A stretch of DNA of 64,000 bases from Agrocybe praecox (GCA_964017145.1 OZ024845.1:3100001-3164000); one strand, 5' to 3'. Positions 1-12,587 are shown, counted from the stretch's first letter. Notes: generated by a model from the letters alone, not told the origin. Numbers and translations: made by a program.

Positions 1-953
1 TATCGTTTAGCGTCCAGGACGGTTCGAAGCTTTTGGTAGCTTACGTTCTGTGAAGGATTTTTGTGTGTTTGTTTTGTTTTGTTTTGTTTTGTTTCGCTTT
101 TCGTCGTTTGTGCTCGTCTTGTTGGTGAGAAGCCACGGGAAGCGCACTCTCTTATTTACGCCTATATCACACTTGTTGGGGTATCACCGTCTCCCACAAA
201 TATCATAAGGGTGGGTTTACCGTTCAATTAAGCTCTCTCTGAAAAGCCAAACAGAAAATGACTTTTGGCATTGGAAATCTGCACGCTCATATATAGTAGG
301 CTATCTAAATATCGGACGCGCCTGTTGGTTGGGAATTGGGTTATGCCGAGTTCGCCTTCTTGAAGAGAGTGCTTTATATACTAAGTACTCTGGTTAATTC
401 AAGTCTCCAATTTTATCCTAGTTGTTTCGGGCTAAGAATAAGAATTATTTGCACCGATTATCAACGAGATCGAAATATGGTTCCGAATTGGGTTAGAGCT
501 AGTAGGGTTAGGGCAGGGCTGTCCGTGCGTAAGTTTTGTTTAAGGTAAGTAGGCGTCACCGGGAACCAGCACCTTTATGTAATCATATTACATATGTAAG
601 CGCCAAGAGCGGCAATATCTGCCCTCCCGAAAATAAAGAAATGAAAGTCCATCCCAACGTGATTTTGAGCACAAAATAAAAAAATGAGTAAATCCTGATT
701 TTTTTTTGGAAGCAAAGTATGAATACCTAAATGTTATAAAGTATTCTTTTAGCGTTGTTCGATGAATGAAGTGACTCTCTTGAGTCTTGATCTTATCTTG
801 ATCTTATCAGAGCATGTGATGGACGTTTCTAGATAAATCAATCACGTGGATGTATTACATAAGCGGTAAAATGTAAGGTCAAAAAATTTGAATGTAAGAA
901 TGATCCCTAGGAATCAAAAGTGGTATTAAAAATATGTGGTGATAGTTATTGAG

Positions 954-1206
954 TGTAATGATGCGCTCCTAACAAGGAAGCGATGACCAAGCGACAAGTC
1001 AAATGAGATCCATTACACTGCGTTGATGTCGTAAAGAGAGTTGACGAAGGGGAAAACTAGCTACTTATATAGGATTTACAATAGGAGGCTAGTTAATGTG
1101 AAACTAAATGATAATGGTTTTGAAATAATACTGAACTAGGAAAAATTAAAGAAAGAATAAAAATAGAACGAGATTAGATAAGATAAGTCGGAGGGAATTC
1201 ATGACA
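954..1206 (-). mobile_element. solo LTR of the gag-only retrotransposon family
   Basis: This 253-base stretch is the reverse complement of the LTRs at 20573-20825 and 22616-22868, with the same length and the same TG...CA ends. It differs at scattered positions, at roughly 85-90 percent identity. No internal region is next to it, so it is a solo LTR, probably left by LTR-LTR recombination. The flanking five bases (TTGAG and CATGC) do not match, so no target-site duplication survives. It lies in the part of the left arm that has no counterpart in the right arm. Confidence 0.85.
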
Positions 1207-2102
1207 CATGCGCCGCGCCAAGGGTCAAGACTCTACCGCATTGGGGAGAAAAAGGGTTGGTAAAAAATCCGAAATGATTTTGTTGGGAAAAACAACTACA
1301 AATAGCCCACAGCCTAATGCGGTGTTGCGCCTCCCCACTAAGTGAACGTAATCTGGAGTACGCGACGCGTGACTTGAAGCTTGAATCTTGATCGGCATCA
1401 CATGACCACGGTTTGATTCGGCCAGATGCGAATGGCTTCCGGTTTGTGACTTGAAGCTTCTTGCCTTTTCAATCGTCCTTCCAAGTGCTAAGTCAAGCAC
1501 TTCTGGCATCCAAAACGCGGTGTATTAGTTATTCTTCAATGATGAAACATCTGGAGAAATCGATACTGTTCTCACGATTCAGAGGTATGTCAATTTTACG
1601 AGCACAAGAAACTAGGAGCTGAAAGCACTGGAAATAGATATCTAGGGGCGAAGGTGCCAATTCTAGTTTCAGGGAAATGACTCGATTCAACTCTGCTATG
1701 ATATCCAGCTTATGTTGACTTAGTCTCTACGCGTACGGCCGTCCGATGTCGACGTTACTTGTCGTGGTGCTGTATAGTGAAGTGATTTTCGGTTGCGTTC
1801 TATCCACTTTCAATACCCACTAAACGAATTTAGATGAAGAACATCCACACGTTTCGGATAGGTTTCGGAAGCCGACAGTTCTTGAGCGACGGCCTCGGCC
1901 AACAATCAGAATACGAACCGGCATCAGTGTTCTTCTTGTCTGTATTTAACCGGTACGTTGCATCTAAAAATAAGAAGATATGATTCAGAACAGTACCAGG
2001 CCTTTATTTGAAGCGATAGTATGCGCGAAATTAGGAAGGGTAGTCCGGTCGGACAAAGACATACGAGAACGTGCTGATGAAAGGTATGCGTAGGAGACCT
2101 CA

Positions 2103-2109
2103 TATAAAA
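2103..2109 (+). promoter_or_regulatory. TATA-like box upstream of the left reductase gene
   Basis: A TATAAAA heptamer lies about 103 bases before the chosen start codon at 2212. The same sequence is found at the mirrored position 30823-30829 in front of the right-arm copy. This is only a sequence match to a TATA box. Confidence 0.4.
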
Positions 2110-2211
2110 TGAACGTACGAGGAGCTTGGAGGGAATCATAACAACAGAATCCTCAACTACTTGAACATCCTCAACTACATCCTAAACACCAAGCCTCATC
2201 TTCAAATAGCA

Positions 2212-5200
2212 ATGTTCCAACTCCCCACTGTTCCTCTTACACAAGCCCTTTCCTCAGCGACATTCTCAGCGCCTCCTTTGGATGGATCTTTGACGCTTCC
2301 AGAGATATTTGACTGGCACGTCCAACATTCTCCCGAACACCCACTTTTCGTGTACGCTCGACAGAATGGTGAACTCCAAACAATCACTTGGGCTCATGCA
2401 GGTAGAGCTATTCTGACTGGTTCCAGGCTTGTTCGTCGTACGCTGGGCCGGCATGCAGGGATGGCAAGTACCCCTGTGGTGGGCATACTAGCTGCTTCCG
2501 GTGTGTACCAATCAAATGGATATGTAGGGCTGAGACCTGGCATTCTAACCCTTGAATCCACAGAAACAATATCGTATTCTACTTTAGAAATGGCAATAAT
2601 GAGAGCAGGATACACCGTCTTCCCGATCTCCGTTCGAAATTCTCCCGCTGCCGTTGCACACCTGATCAATAAAGTCGGCGTCAAGCACTTATTTATTGGC
2701 CGCGAGCAGGCTATAATCGATCTCAAGGACAAGGCGCTCAAGCTATTGAGCGAGAACCCAGATCATTCTGTGCCTAAATTCTCTCCCATCCCCATCTTTG
2801 AGGATCTCTACGTGCCATCTCGAGGCGACGACGATGGCGATCTTACATTTGAGAAGAAAAGCCTTGAAGATATCGCTATGTATTTGCATTCTTCAGGTAG
2901 GTTTAAGCAAGATCGAGTGATATACTTTCTAGCTGATCTCAACCATTCCCTTAGGATCAACGAGCTTCCCGAAGCCAATCGCATGGACTCATCATCATTT
3001 ACTCCAGTTTTCTATTTATCCCTACTTCGGGGAACGCGACTTGACTGGCGTCAATATCTGTTCGAATGCTGTGCCTATGTATCACACCATGGGAAATTTT
3101 CAACTTTTCTGGACAGTGCGTTATTTTGTTCATCTGTGCCCAAGTAAAATATCCTAATATTCACTGATCAGGCCTCGACCGGTGTTGTTATCAACACCTA
3201 CGAGCCAAAGTCTCCTCCTATAATCCCAACTGCTCAGAACGCTTTGGAGGGTGCGATGGCCTGTCATTCAGAGCTTGTTCTTTCCGTCCCTTCTATAATT
3301 GAGGTATGTACCACTTTATCCTATTTCGATATATTGAAAACATAGTAATCCAATGTCTATAGGAATGGTCTCGCACACCAGAATATGTCAAATGGTTGTC
3401 AACAACCAGTGGAGTGGTACGTACTGCCAAACTCACTCATCCCCCTGCTAATTTTAATGATATAGCTCTACGGAGGTGGTCCCCTGGCAAAGTCTGCGGG
3501 AGACTACTTGGCATCTCAAGGAGTTCAGATAATTAACCTTTATGGCCTGACGGAAACAGGAGCTTTAACCTCGATCTTACCAGGTGCGATAATCATACTC
3601 TGGACAATAAAAGCTTGAGCTGATTGATGTCTCCGAAAGCAAAATCTGATAATACAGAATGGGATTTGTATTGTTTCCCCAAGGTACTCAACATTGAGAT
3701 GGTACCTCATGGCGATGGGCTTTACGAATGTGTAGTTGTGGTGCGTTACTATATACTAATTTGGAGAGGATGCCTGGATTAACCGAGTTCTCATCAGACC
3801 AATACCGTATGTCGACCATCGGTCATCAACACTCAAATCAAGGGCGTGGATGCGTATGCGACCTCGGACCTTTTCATTGCACACCCCGAGAAGCCTGGGT
3901 GCTGGACCATATATGGACGTACCGACGATCAAATCATGCACAGCACTGGAGAGAAGGTTCGAGTATATTCTGTCTTCTGTATCACACAGTACTTCTAACT
4001 AAGTTCACGATTGTAGACAAATCCAGGCCCTCTTGGTGAGTTTGGCATTTTCCTTTTGACATTTGCCTACGGTATGGGTATGATTCTGACAGTAAACCGA
4101 GTACAGAACATATCATCAACCAAGATCCACACGTCAAATCATCTATCATTTTTGGTCGTGGACAACTCCATGCCGGAGTGATTGTTGATCTTCGACCAGG
4201 GTTTGAAATTGACCCCGAGGATAAAAGTCAACTAGAGGAGTTCCGAGACAAAATATGGTTGGTCCCCTTCCCGTTTTTTACCTTGAATCGCAGTCCTAAC
4301 ACTGCACCAGGCCCACTGTTCAACGTATGAACGAGTTTGCCCCGCAGCATTCACGACTGTTCAGAGAGGTATTTATTTATCTGGTGTTCTTCTACTGGTA
4401 CTGAGCATAACATAGATGATCACTGTAGCTAAAGCTTCGAAGCCCTTCCAATACACAGCTAAAGCTACTCCACGCCGTCAACTTATCATTAAGACCTACG
4501 ACGAAGAAATCAAAGCACTATACTCTGCCGCGGATGAAAGCAGCCAGACGAGCGTGCCTCCACCAAAGGCATGGAACGACGAGGAGGCAGTCCTCGATTT
4601 TGTTCGCATGGTAGCATCCAAGGTCTTACCGCAGAGCGTGCAAGATACAGATGATATATTTCAACATGGATGTGATAGGTTCGCTATTATGTGATTCCGC
4701 TGTAGAACCCTTTCTAATCGCATACGCCGTTTTTAGTCTTCAGGCAACTTGGATCCGAAACACTATCGTCAAAGCATTGCGCGCTTCGACGAGCGTAGAT
4801 ACACAGCTGATTAGCGGTAACGTAATTTACGACTACCCCACCCTTGCTTCCCTTGCTTCTTTCCTCACAAAAGTGGCAGCTGGATCTGTAAGGGTCTCTG
4901 GGATCGATGTGGCGGGCCGGGCAGCCGCAATGCGCGCCATGGTCGAGAAGTACACCGTAACAGAGTATCGTATCCACTCACGATCTGTTGAGGCAGTTAC
5001 AAACAATCAACCCACATCTGGGGATGTCGTCCTTGTAACAGGAACAACAGGTGGCTTGGGATGCTACCTCCTCGCAGAGCTGATTGCCAACCCTGATATT
5101 TCGAGAGTGTACGCCGTCAACAGAGGAAAAGACGCGACGAGCCTGCGGGAGCGACAGAGAAAAGCGCTGGTACAAAGGGGAGTGGAAGCAGACAAATTGT

Positions 5201-6417
5201 TGGCTTCTGAAAAACTCGTTCTTCTCGCGGCTGATACATCCTCTCCGCACCTCGGGCTATCGGATGACGAGTATGAGCAGGTGAGAAGAATTGAATTCCA
5301 TTTTTGTAGATTATTACTAAATACGGGTATGGAACAGGTCCGATCATCTGTTACGCATATTATTCACAATGGTATGAGATAATATATCTTTATATCAGCT
5401 ACTATTTTCTGATAAATCTCTCAAGCCTGGCCTGTCGACTTCAATCTTTCTTTGGCATCCTTTGAGCCTAGTATTAGAGGCCTGCGCAATCTCATCGAGT
5501 TATCATTGACTTCGTCTCACCCATCCCCTCCTACCCTCGTTTTCGCAAGTACCATCGGAATGTTACAAGGTCCGTCACAACATAAACTTAACATCTCGAT
5601 TACTTACACCCCCACTTATGATAGGTGTTCACTGCGAGCGAAATTCATCTATCCCCGAAAAGCCTATCGAGGCGGAACAAGCTGTCGGAAACGGCTACAC
5701 CGAGGGTAAATGGGTATCAGAAGAAATAATGCGCCACGCATCGAGAAATAGCACAATGAACACCGTCGTAGTTCGAGTTGGTCAACTCTGCGGAGGCTCA
5801 AATGGGTCCTGGAACGTAGCTGAGTGGCTGCCATCTCTGGTACAAAGCGCCCAGACACTTGGATGTCTGCCCACAGATGAGAGAGTGCGTATTATCTCTG
5901 GCACTCAAAATCTAATGTCTAATGTTTCATTTAATAGAGCGTCGATTGGTTTCCAGTACATATTGCGGCAAAAGTGATGATTGACTACAGACTGGTATCC
6001 GGAACGGGGGCCTTGGGATCAAGCTCTCTCGTTCACCTCGTCCACCCCAAACCAAGCTCATGGGCATCCCTTGCATCCGTCGCTGCGCAAGAGCTTTCTG
6101 TTCCTCTAGTATCCTATGCAGAATGGCTGAGCAGACTAGAGAAGGCGGCTACATCGGATCAAGCTTCCGACTACGGAGAGTCAGACAACGGCGTAGAGAT
6201 TCTTCGCAAAATCCCTGCACTGCGACTCCTACCGTTCTATCGGTCGATTTCTTCCACACAAGAGACTGACGGAAGTGCTTTTGGCTTCTCACCGCTTGCT
6301 TGTGAGGAGGCTGTACGTTTGTCGAAGACAATGTCAGACGGTATCCTGTCTTTAGGAGAGAGGGACATCAGGTCATGGATACAGTTCTGGAGGCAGGTGG
6401 GGTATATTAGGTCGTAA
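2212..6417 (+). CDS. adenylate-forming reductase (A-T-R, NRPS-like), left-arm copy
   Basis: The enzyme should activate a carboxylic acid with ATP, load it on a phosphopantetheine carrier and release it by NADPH-dependent reduction. Splicing gives 17 exons and 1,099 residues. Exons are 2212-2500, 2564-2896, 2955-3115, 3172-3303, 3363-3416, 3466-3583, 3640-3740, 3798-3956, 4017-4035, 4107-4257, 4311-4368, 4416-4678, 4737-5280, 5338-5371, 5426-5569, 5625-5884 and 5938-6417. Adenylation motifs seen are SSGSTSFPKP (about residue 205), NLYGLTETG (about 347) and GRTDDQ (about 436). The carrier motif GCDSLQA places the pantetheine serine near 613, with its codon split by an intron. The reductase domain has GTTGGLG near 715 and Tyr/Lys in YTEGK near 877-881. 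There is no condensation domain. The P450 starts 319 bases downstream on the same strand. Start 2212 is the first ATG in frame. The substrate is unknown; basidiomycete relatives reduce aryl or amino acids. Confidence 0.93.
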
Positions 6418-6735
6418 ACCATAGCAGATGTATCGCCAAGTATCTTCCTAATACGGCTACATTTCTTTCAATGAATAGATGTTGGCTATGTCAAGTTTGA
6501 ATTCATTGATTAGGGAAAACATAAAAATCTGCATTGTGACATTTGTACCTCGACTCACGGTTTAAAATGTCAATTTATAAATAACTTTAAATTATCTTGG
6601 ACTGAATATTGGAGGGAACATCGGGCATAGTGGGAATAACTTATCATTAACGTGATAAGACGACGTCGAGCTGAATCTCCCATTCCGATCGGCATTCTTT
6701 TCTTCACGACCACGACCACCATCTGGACACGTACC

Positions 6736-9104
6736 ATGTTCTCCATTCTTAACAGTCTAGGCGTCGGAGGGCTAGGAGAGATGACGCTACTTGTCAAAGC
6801 CTATCTCACTCTTTCCTTGGCGTACATTGTGTCCAAAGTCATGACTTATCGGAAGAATCTACAGGTAATTTGTGAAAATATCATCAAAAAGAGAGAATGG
6901 AGTCAATTCTGCTGCATCAGACTGTCGGTTATCTTCCAGGCTTACGACCAGCGTTCTTTCCAATGACATTACCGGGTCTCCTCATCCCGAACATGTGGTG
7001 GAATCCAGGACTTATGTTTACATGGGCATGGCGATTTCACTGTGTGTAATATATATATTTCACGTCTGAGCCCAGACTAACGTGTATCAGTATACAAGTG
7101 GTTCGGGAGTGAAACGATATCTATTGTGCCCTTCCTATCAGGGCCCCCAGCATTGTACACATCCAATCTCGCCGTCGCGCGACAGGTCGTAGGAGGAAGT
7201 GTTACAACGAGCTTTGTGAAGCCTGCGCAATATAGCAGAGCGCTATTGTGAGTCCCTACCCTTGTCGCCCTTTGCTAATGCTTGACTTGAACTTAGGTTC
7301 TTTGGCATGAACCTTATTACGGCAGATGGGGAGACATGGCGCACGCATAGACGTCTACTTGCTCCTGCATTTAATAACGACTTGTAAACAACATTTTGAA
7401 CTCGCCCGAGTTATGATCTAATCATCGTTCGTATACCAGATATGATCTAGTGTGGACAGAAACCCTAAAGATGTATCACGAGATGATTGAATCAGAGGGG
7501 TGGGCCATGAAGCGCGAGTTTGATGTGCCCATAGCACAGAAAATAACATTCAAAGTACGTATTATTATGAAGAATGTATTCTGTCTAAATTAACATACGT
7601 AAACCTCAGCTCGCATTTTTGATCATTGGAAAGTGCGACTTCGGATTTCCTTTTGATTGGGCGACACCGCCTACGTCCGAGGATGGATCAATGTCAATTC
7701 AAGAGACTCTTCGCATCATCTGTGACACCAATATGATTGCCCTCTTTTTGCCCAAATGGACGCATAGTTTGCCCCTCAAAGTGTAAGCGATTTTGTTCTT
7801 ATGTCTCGAACGCGACTCTGATACCGTGGAATCGCAGAATGAACAACATGCGAGCAGCGCATACCCAGTTCCGCAAGTTTATGCTAGCACAAATTGCGTC
7901 AAAGAGGGCCAATATGCATGCTCAGTCAGTGGCAGGGACTCTGGATGAAAGTGGTGGCAACGACATTTTTACGATGCTTGTCAAGGCAAACGAAGATGAA
8001 GGCAAATTAAAACTCAGCGACGATGAACTTGTGAGCTCGACTTCTAACCAACATATCTCCAAACCCATGTATTCACTTTGTTTATCTTACTGCTAGATTG
8101 GCAACGTATTCATAATGCTTTTCGCTGGCCATGGTATTTTCTCCATTCAACGAATAGTATCAACTCATTTTGATGGCTCTTTATCAGAAACAACTGCACA
8201 CACGCTTGCAGTAGCCCTCGGGTATCTCTCTATATACGAGGATGTACAGGAAGAAATTTACGAGCAAATTATTTCTGTTTGTGGGCTGGAGAACGATCCC
8301 GTAGGTTATTCATCTCCTCAGAGATAAATAGATATGTACGAGCTGTTTTTGTCGACAGGAACTAGCACATTATCCAAAACTGGAGAAGGTCCTCGCCGCA
8401 TTTTACGAAGCATCAAGGCTGTTCCGTGAGCTCATTCCTGTATCATTGAACCTCCATGATTGGTATAAATGCTTTTTTAGCGTCTGGATTCTTAATGATT
8501 CGAGAAGCCTACGAAGACACCACTTTGGATCTTCCTAACCCCGTTGGTCAAGAAGGAAAGACTACGATCTCCATCCCGAAGGGGACGCAGGTGTGTGGAC
8601 CATTCTGCACTTCTAGTCGACTTACTCATATCATTAACTTCAAACCGCTATAGGTTTTAGTTGACATGATTGGAATTCGTAAGTTTATATATCGACAAAG
8701 GGATACATTTGCTGAATGTACTTTTTCCAGAATATAACCCACGATACTATGATAAGCCAGAGGAGTACCGACCTTCAAGATGGTACGGGGTAGGTAACGA
8801 GTCAGAGACGTTCACTGCTTTCAGCATAGGTTCGTTCTAGTGTTCCCATAGATAATCAACTGCAAAGCTCATATGTGTATCGATTTGCTCTTTTTTAACA
8901 GGCCCACGTGCATGCATTGGTCGAAAATTCGCTACAACCGAAGCCGTCTGCTATCTTGCGATGCTCCTCCGGGACTTTACTGTAAAGCCCATAATGAAAG
9001 ACGGAGAGAGCAAAATGGAGTGGAGGAAGAGAGTCTTGGATGCGAAGGTTGTAATCACACTTGGAGTGCAAGATGTACCGGTACGTTTTGTGAGAAGGAA
9101 GTAG
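6736..9104 (+). CDS. cytochrome P450, left-arm copy
   Basis: This is a haem monooxygenase, presumably ER-bound and tailoring a product of the adjacent reductase. Fourteen exons give 542 residues: 6736-6864, 6921-7041, 7091-7247, 7297-7383, 7440-7554, 7610-7782, 7838-8030, 8097-8133, 8188-8300, 8359-8425, 8481-8590, 8654-8678, 8731-8829 and 8902-9104. An N-terminal hydrophobic anchor is followed by the I-helix motif AGHETT, the K-helix EASRLF and the haem-ligand loop FSIGPRACIGRK. The codons for AGHE and for the loop glycine are completed across introns. Conserved motifs are intact, so it looks functional. It resembles the large Agaricomycete CYP5150-type families, but I cannot assign the family with certainty. 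Its mirror paralogue at 23506-25900 differs at many positions. Confidence 0.93.
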
Positions 9105-9706
9105 CAGTGCCATGAATTGGGATGAGTTTTCAGAGCCTACTTGAATGAAAGATAGTTTAAGTTTGTTTCAAGTTCGGTACGAAGCAACACAGAATGATAA
9201 TGACAGAGCATTGCTGTGCCTAGGCCATCTATCTTTAAAAAAACCTTTTGTGTGTACCATACATCGCTACCTGCTGCGTACAACGTCTCAGCGTCGCGAC
9301 GCAGCAGTTTAGGTTGAGCATCCTCATCGAGTTGCAATTCTTAAGATAGCGATGGTAAGTATAGCGATTCCGTTGAAAGGTGGACCAGATGGTGTCGCGT
9401 GTACCAGTCACATTTCCTCCATCACTTATTCGCGTCTGATAGTTTGATACCCGATTATCTTTGTGAGAGAGACAGTATACATTTCTCATCATTTTTGGTG
9501 ACGAAGACGCAAGTATCGCCGCATGCTGAGCACTGATCACTAATGCCCGCACCTTGCGGAGCCATTTTCGGAAAGACGTGGGCTGAGCTATGGAAAGAAA
9601 CACATAGCCCCCTCTATTCAGTCATAAATAGAAGCATCGATGTTTTGTGTATAAAAACTTCTCATGGTAGAGGAGAGCACAGCCAACTGAATCTCATAGC
9701 ACCAAA
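9105..9706. other. intergenic region, end of left repeat arm
   Basis: No coding sequence is convincing here. Similarity to the right arm continues past the P450 stop to about 9190 and then ends. The remainder is the upstream region of the small BRI3-like gene. Confidence 0.5.
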
Positions 9707-10283
9707 ATGTCCCAATACAACGACCAGCTCAAAAATCAGGTATGCTGTAGTTCACTCTGTCTTCCATCCAAGCTCTTCTCAAGCATGATCTTGTCGTAGA
9801 CCCAGTTCTCCTCTCCTCCAGCATACCCTATTCCGACTGTTTATCCACAAGTTCAACTCCCTGCCCAGGCGCCGGGTGTATCACTGGAAGCTGCCGCTCT
9901 GGGCCAAGCATATAGAGATCAATGTAAGCGATCACATATCGACTTTTTGATGAGCGCACAGAGTAAGACGTGTTGCTATGCACAGTATTCGCTGAATGCG
10001 CACGAGGAAACCATCAGCGCACGACAACATATGGAATCTGTGGAATCATTACCGCTGTTGTAAGTATTATATCATGCTCAATTTGTGTTTCACTGGTTCT
10101 GTGATACTTGTGCTTAGTATACCTTCTCACTATCAGATACTTTTCCCTATCGGTCTGATCTGTCTATTGTAAGTGACTCTGGAGCCGTGCTAGCCTTGAA
10201 GTGCCCGCTGACCGTTGTTTGTAAATCGTTGCAGTACTGACAGCGAACAGAAGTGCTCTCGCTGCGGTGTACTACTCAAGTAG
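9707..10283 (+). CDS. small membrane protein, BRI3-like (brain protein I3 family)
   Basis: Five exons (9707-9739, 9800-9923, 9986-10059, 10137-10168, 10235-10283) give 103 residues. The N-terminal half is rich in Pro, Tyr and Gln. A C-terminal hydrophobic segment follows, with ITAVILFPIGLICLF, then a short Cys pair, CSRCG, next to the C terminus. Human BRI3 has the same ending: a hydrophobic LFPxGxIC segment followed by CxxCG. BRI3-family proteins are small lysosomal or endosomal membrane proteins of unclear role. Exon 4 is only 32 bases and encodes the core of the membrane segment. Other acceptor choices for exon 4 give frames that stop early or lose the LFPIG motif, which supports this model. 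It does not look related to the flanking metabolite genes. Confidence 0.75.
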
Positions 10284-10828
10284 CTGTCGTATCTCTGGAA
10301 GCCCGCAGATAATACTGTCAGACTCGCAGCAACCTTACCTCCACCGATTGTCACCGCAGTTGATGGATTGATAAAAAATAACATTTTGGTCGCATACATA
10401 TTTAAGTACTCATCCGTATCTTATGCTACTGCTATATCTGTACAGCCCTATCTATTTTCCCGTGTTATGAAATAACATCATGGCAACCTTAGAAGATAGG
10501 GCACATTCAACGGTTCAAGTCCTCCTTAGTTGATCTGCCATGCAGACTGTTGAAGCGCCCATGGCAACCTATAATTAGAAACGAGCACAGCCACCGGTAT
10601 TCATTTCTAATGTGGCATAGATCAAAATTTGGGAACCAGAGAATGAGATTTCATGTGCTGGAAATTTTCTGGCATGAAGTGGAGAAATGTCCAATTATGT
10701 ACTTATCTGAAGGGCCTGAATGTGGTGAAGTTTCACGTATACCTGACCTTGACCATATGTGGCCGCTTATTACGGAGAATTTGATGCAACGAAATTGGCG
10801 CAACAAAAATTCAGTTAACCTTCTCATA

Positions 10829-11470
10829 CAGTATAGTGACGTTCCTTGGGACAAATCCATTTTCTGAACTTAATTCTTTCTCTAAGCGCACAATTGTTGG
10901 TATATCCAGAGTAACTATAACTATACACATTCTATCCAAATTTCAGGACGATTGGAAAGTTTGAAGACACTACACGACAGAATTACATCAAAAAAGTAGT
11001 TATATTTAGGTATCCCACTTTTCTTTCACAAAATCCTGCTTGATTTAGGTGCCCTTTTGACCATGATTTTTATGTCGTCTGGAAGCTGCTAATTTTCGCT
11101 TTAAAATGCACCTTTAATGACAAGATTTCAAGGAAATTTGACTGTTTAAATTGTGTGCTAGTATCTGCGTGACATACAAGTTTGTTGACTGCGGCACAAG
11201 CGTGATGGCTGATTGCGTGTGATAGCGCCACGGAAAGCCGGTCCGCCTATAGTATAGACTATAGTCACACTGTCCCAAGGAACGTCAAACGTGACATTTT
11301 ACTTTTCTTAATATTATACCTTTTGCAAACTTTCCACACCGCTCCATATTCTAATTTTTGGTTAAGAGGTTCTTTAAGATGTACCAATTAGATCTAGATA
11401 GTTTTTTTGACTAAATGTACCACCAGATTCCTAGTTATAAAATATTGTCCCAAGGAACGTCACTATACTG
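10829..11470. mobile_element. Tc1/mariner-like MITE
   Basis: This 642-base element has terminal inverted repeats of about 26 bases. The left end reads CAGTATAGTGACGTTCCTTG and the right end is its reverse complement, ending ...CGTCACTATACTG. The element is bracketed by TA dinucleotides at 10827-10828 and 11471-11472, as expected for TA-targeting Tc1/mariner/pogo transposases. No transposase ORF lies inside, so it is non-autonomous. A partial third copy of the terminal motif (TGTCCCAAGGAACGTC) occurs internally near 11268. Confidence 0.8.
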
Positions 11471-11874
11471 TAATGCATTGGATCCGGCTGGAACTATGTC
11501 GGGGTGGCGGCGGGAGCGTATATGTTATAATGCATGGCTTTTTGGAGGTAATTATGCATTATGAAATCCTAAAGTTTGGAAGAATGTATGTCAGAGTCGT
11601 TTAAGCGGCGTTAAAATCCACTAGATTTTTGCTGAAACTGCTTGAATTTTTTTGAGAATGTCTATCAACAAATAAAGGCATCTAGAAAGCATTTTAGGGA
11701 ATTTTAGACGTTTATTTTCATTATCAAATCCGGCCCACCTGACCGAAAGCAATTCAAGCCTCCCGATGACATTGTCCTCCAGAGCTCCACCTGTTATAAA
11801 GGATGTTTTACTCAATCGGAATCAGCGTTCGGCTTCCCGGGTGTCACGTACTCACACTTTCATACTGCATACAT

Positions 11875-11921
11875 CTCATAATGCATAGAAAAATGATGAA
11901 ACGGCCGTTATGCATTATGAG
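11875..11921. repeat. short hairpin-forming inverted repeat
   Basis: CTCATAATGCATA at 11875-11887 is the exact reverse complement of TATGCATTATGAG at 11909-11921, with a 21-base loop. Similar ATGCATTATG words occur near 11530-11560. It may be the end of a decayed small element. Confidence 0.55.
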
Positions 11922-12587
11922 AAGGTCAACTGTAGCCGGTTAACCATTGATATTGATAATGAAGCTTGAAGAGCCAATTAGTGAGAAGAAAAATGAGGGG
12001 GAAATTTTACCCAATTTTTGCTTCAATTTTGCAGTTTGGCAGTCTTCGGTTCTGATGCCATCATTACAAAATCAGCGCTGTTTAAATTTAAACCAGATTA
12101 GATTAGATTTTTAAGTATATCACGTGTTCCTAGTTGGGACAACTCCCCCTCCAAGCTCGTTGGCATCTTCCGTTACACCTACGCCTTTGTTGCGATGGAG
12201 ACCTATAGAGACAGCTATGTCACCTTTTCACTTGTTTCTACTCTAGGAGCGACGAAACAAGTATATGTGCTTACATACCTTTCATGTTGACTTGATAAAG
12301 GGGGCATCCATCGGAAGATTCCGAGACACCAACCCCACCTTCGTTCATGGTGTCCTGCACCTATTTTCGATTTACGTACATGCCAATGATTTATAATACT
12401 GAGGGAAGACTCCTTCAAAGTTCAACGTTCAACCATTGCCGACATCGTCCACTACTCCTCGTCTTATAGTCTTGTGAATATCACATGAAGGCTCAATAGT
12501 GCTTACAGTATGTTATTCAACTCTTTCTTCCTGGCAATGTGGGTATGACACTGACTTGGGGTTAGATTAAATCGATTTCAAGTCATC

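Larger units (their letters stand above)
183..9190. repeat. left arm of large imperfect inverted repeat
   Basis: This arm pairs, in reverse complement, with 23425-32258. Within it, about 1575-6463 is collinear with 26469-31357, with paired coordinates summing to 32932. All open frames on both strands of that core are the same in the two arms, so it looks identical. Outside the core the arms are recognisably homologous but diverged. Examples are the P450 gene (about 90 percent by eye) and the outer block 183-550 against 31855-32258. Bases 555-1330 do not align with the other arm and contain a solo LTR. Boundaries were read by eye and may be off by some tens of bases. Confidence 0.9.
10284..12587. 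other. gene-free region with MITE and short inverted repeats
   Basis: I see no coding sequence here. The stretch contains the TA-flanked terminal-inverted-repeat element at 10829-11470, a 13-base-arm hairpin at 11875-11921, and repeated TGCATTATG-type words between 11470 and 11930. The last ~200 bases are probably the upstream region of the F-box gene. Confidence 0.5.

Noticed and set aside
67..94. TTTTG repeats as a telomere-like tract
   Set aside because: It is a short run of about five units, too short and unlike the TTAGGG repeat of basidiomycetes. It is a simple microsatellite.
1225..1509. 94-codon minus-strand frame in the left arm
   Set aside because: The right arm does not keep the frame beyond the conserved start, and the protein has no recognisable content.
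2212..6417. Multi-module peptide synthetase
   Set aside because: There is only one adenylation and one carrier domain, then a reductase, with no condensation domain. It is a single-module reductase.
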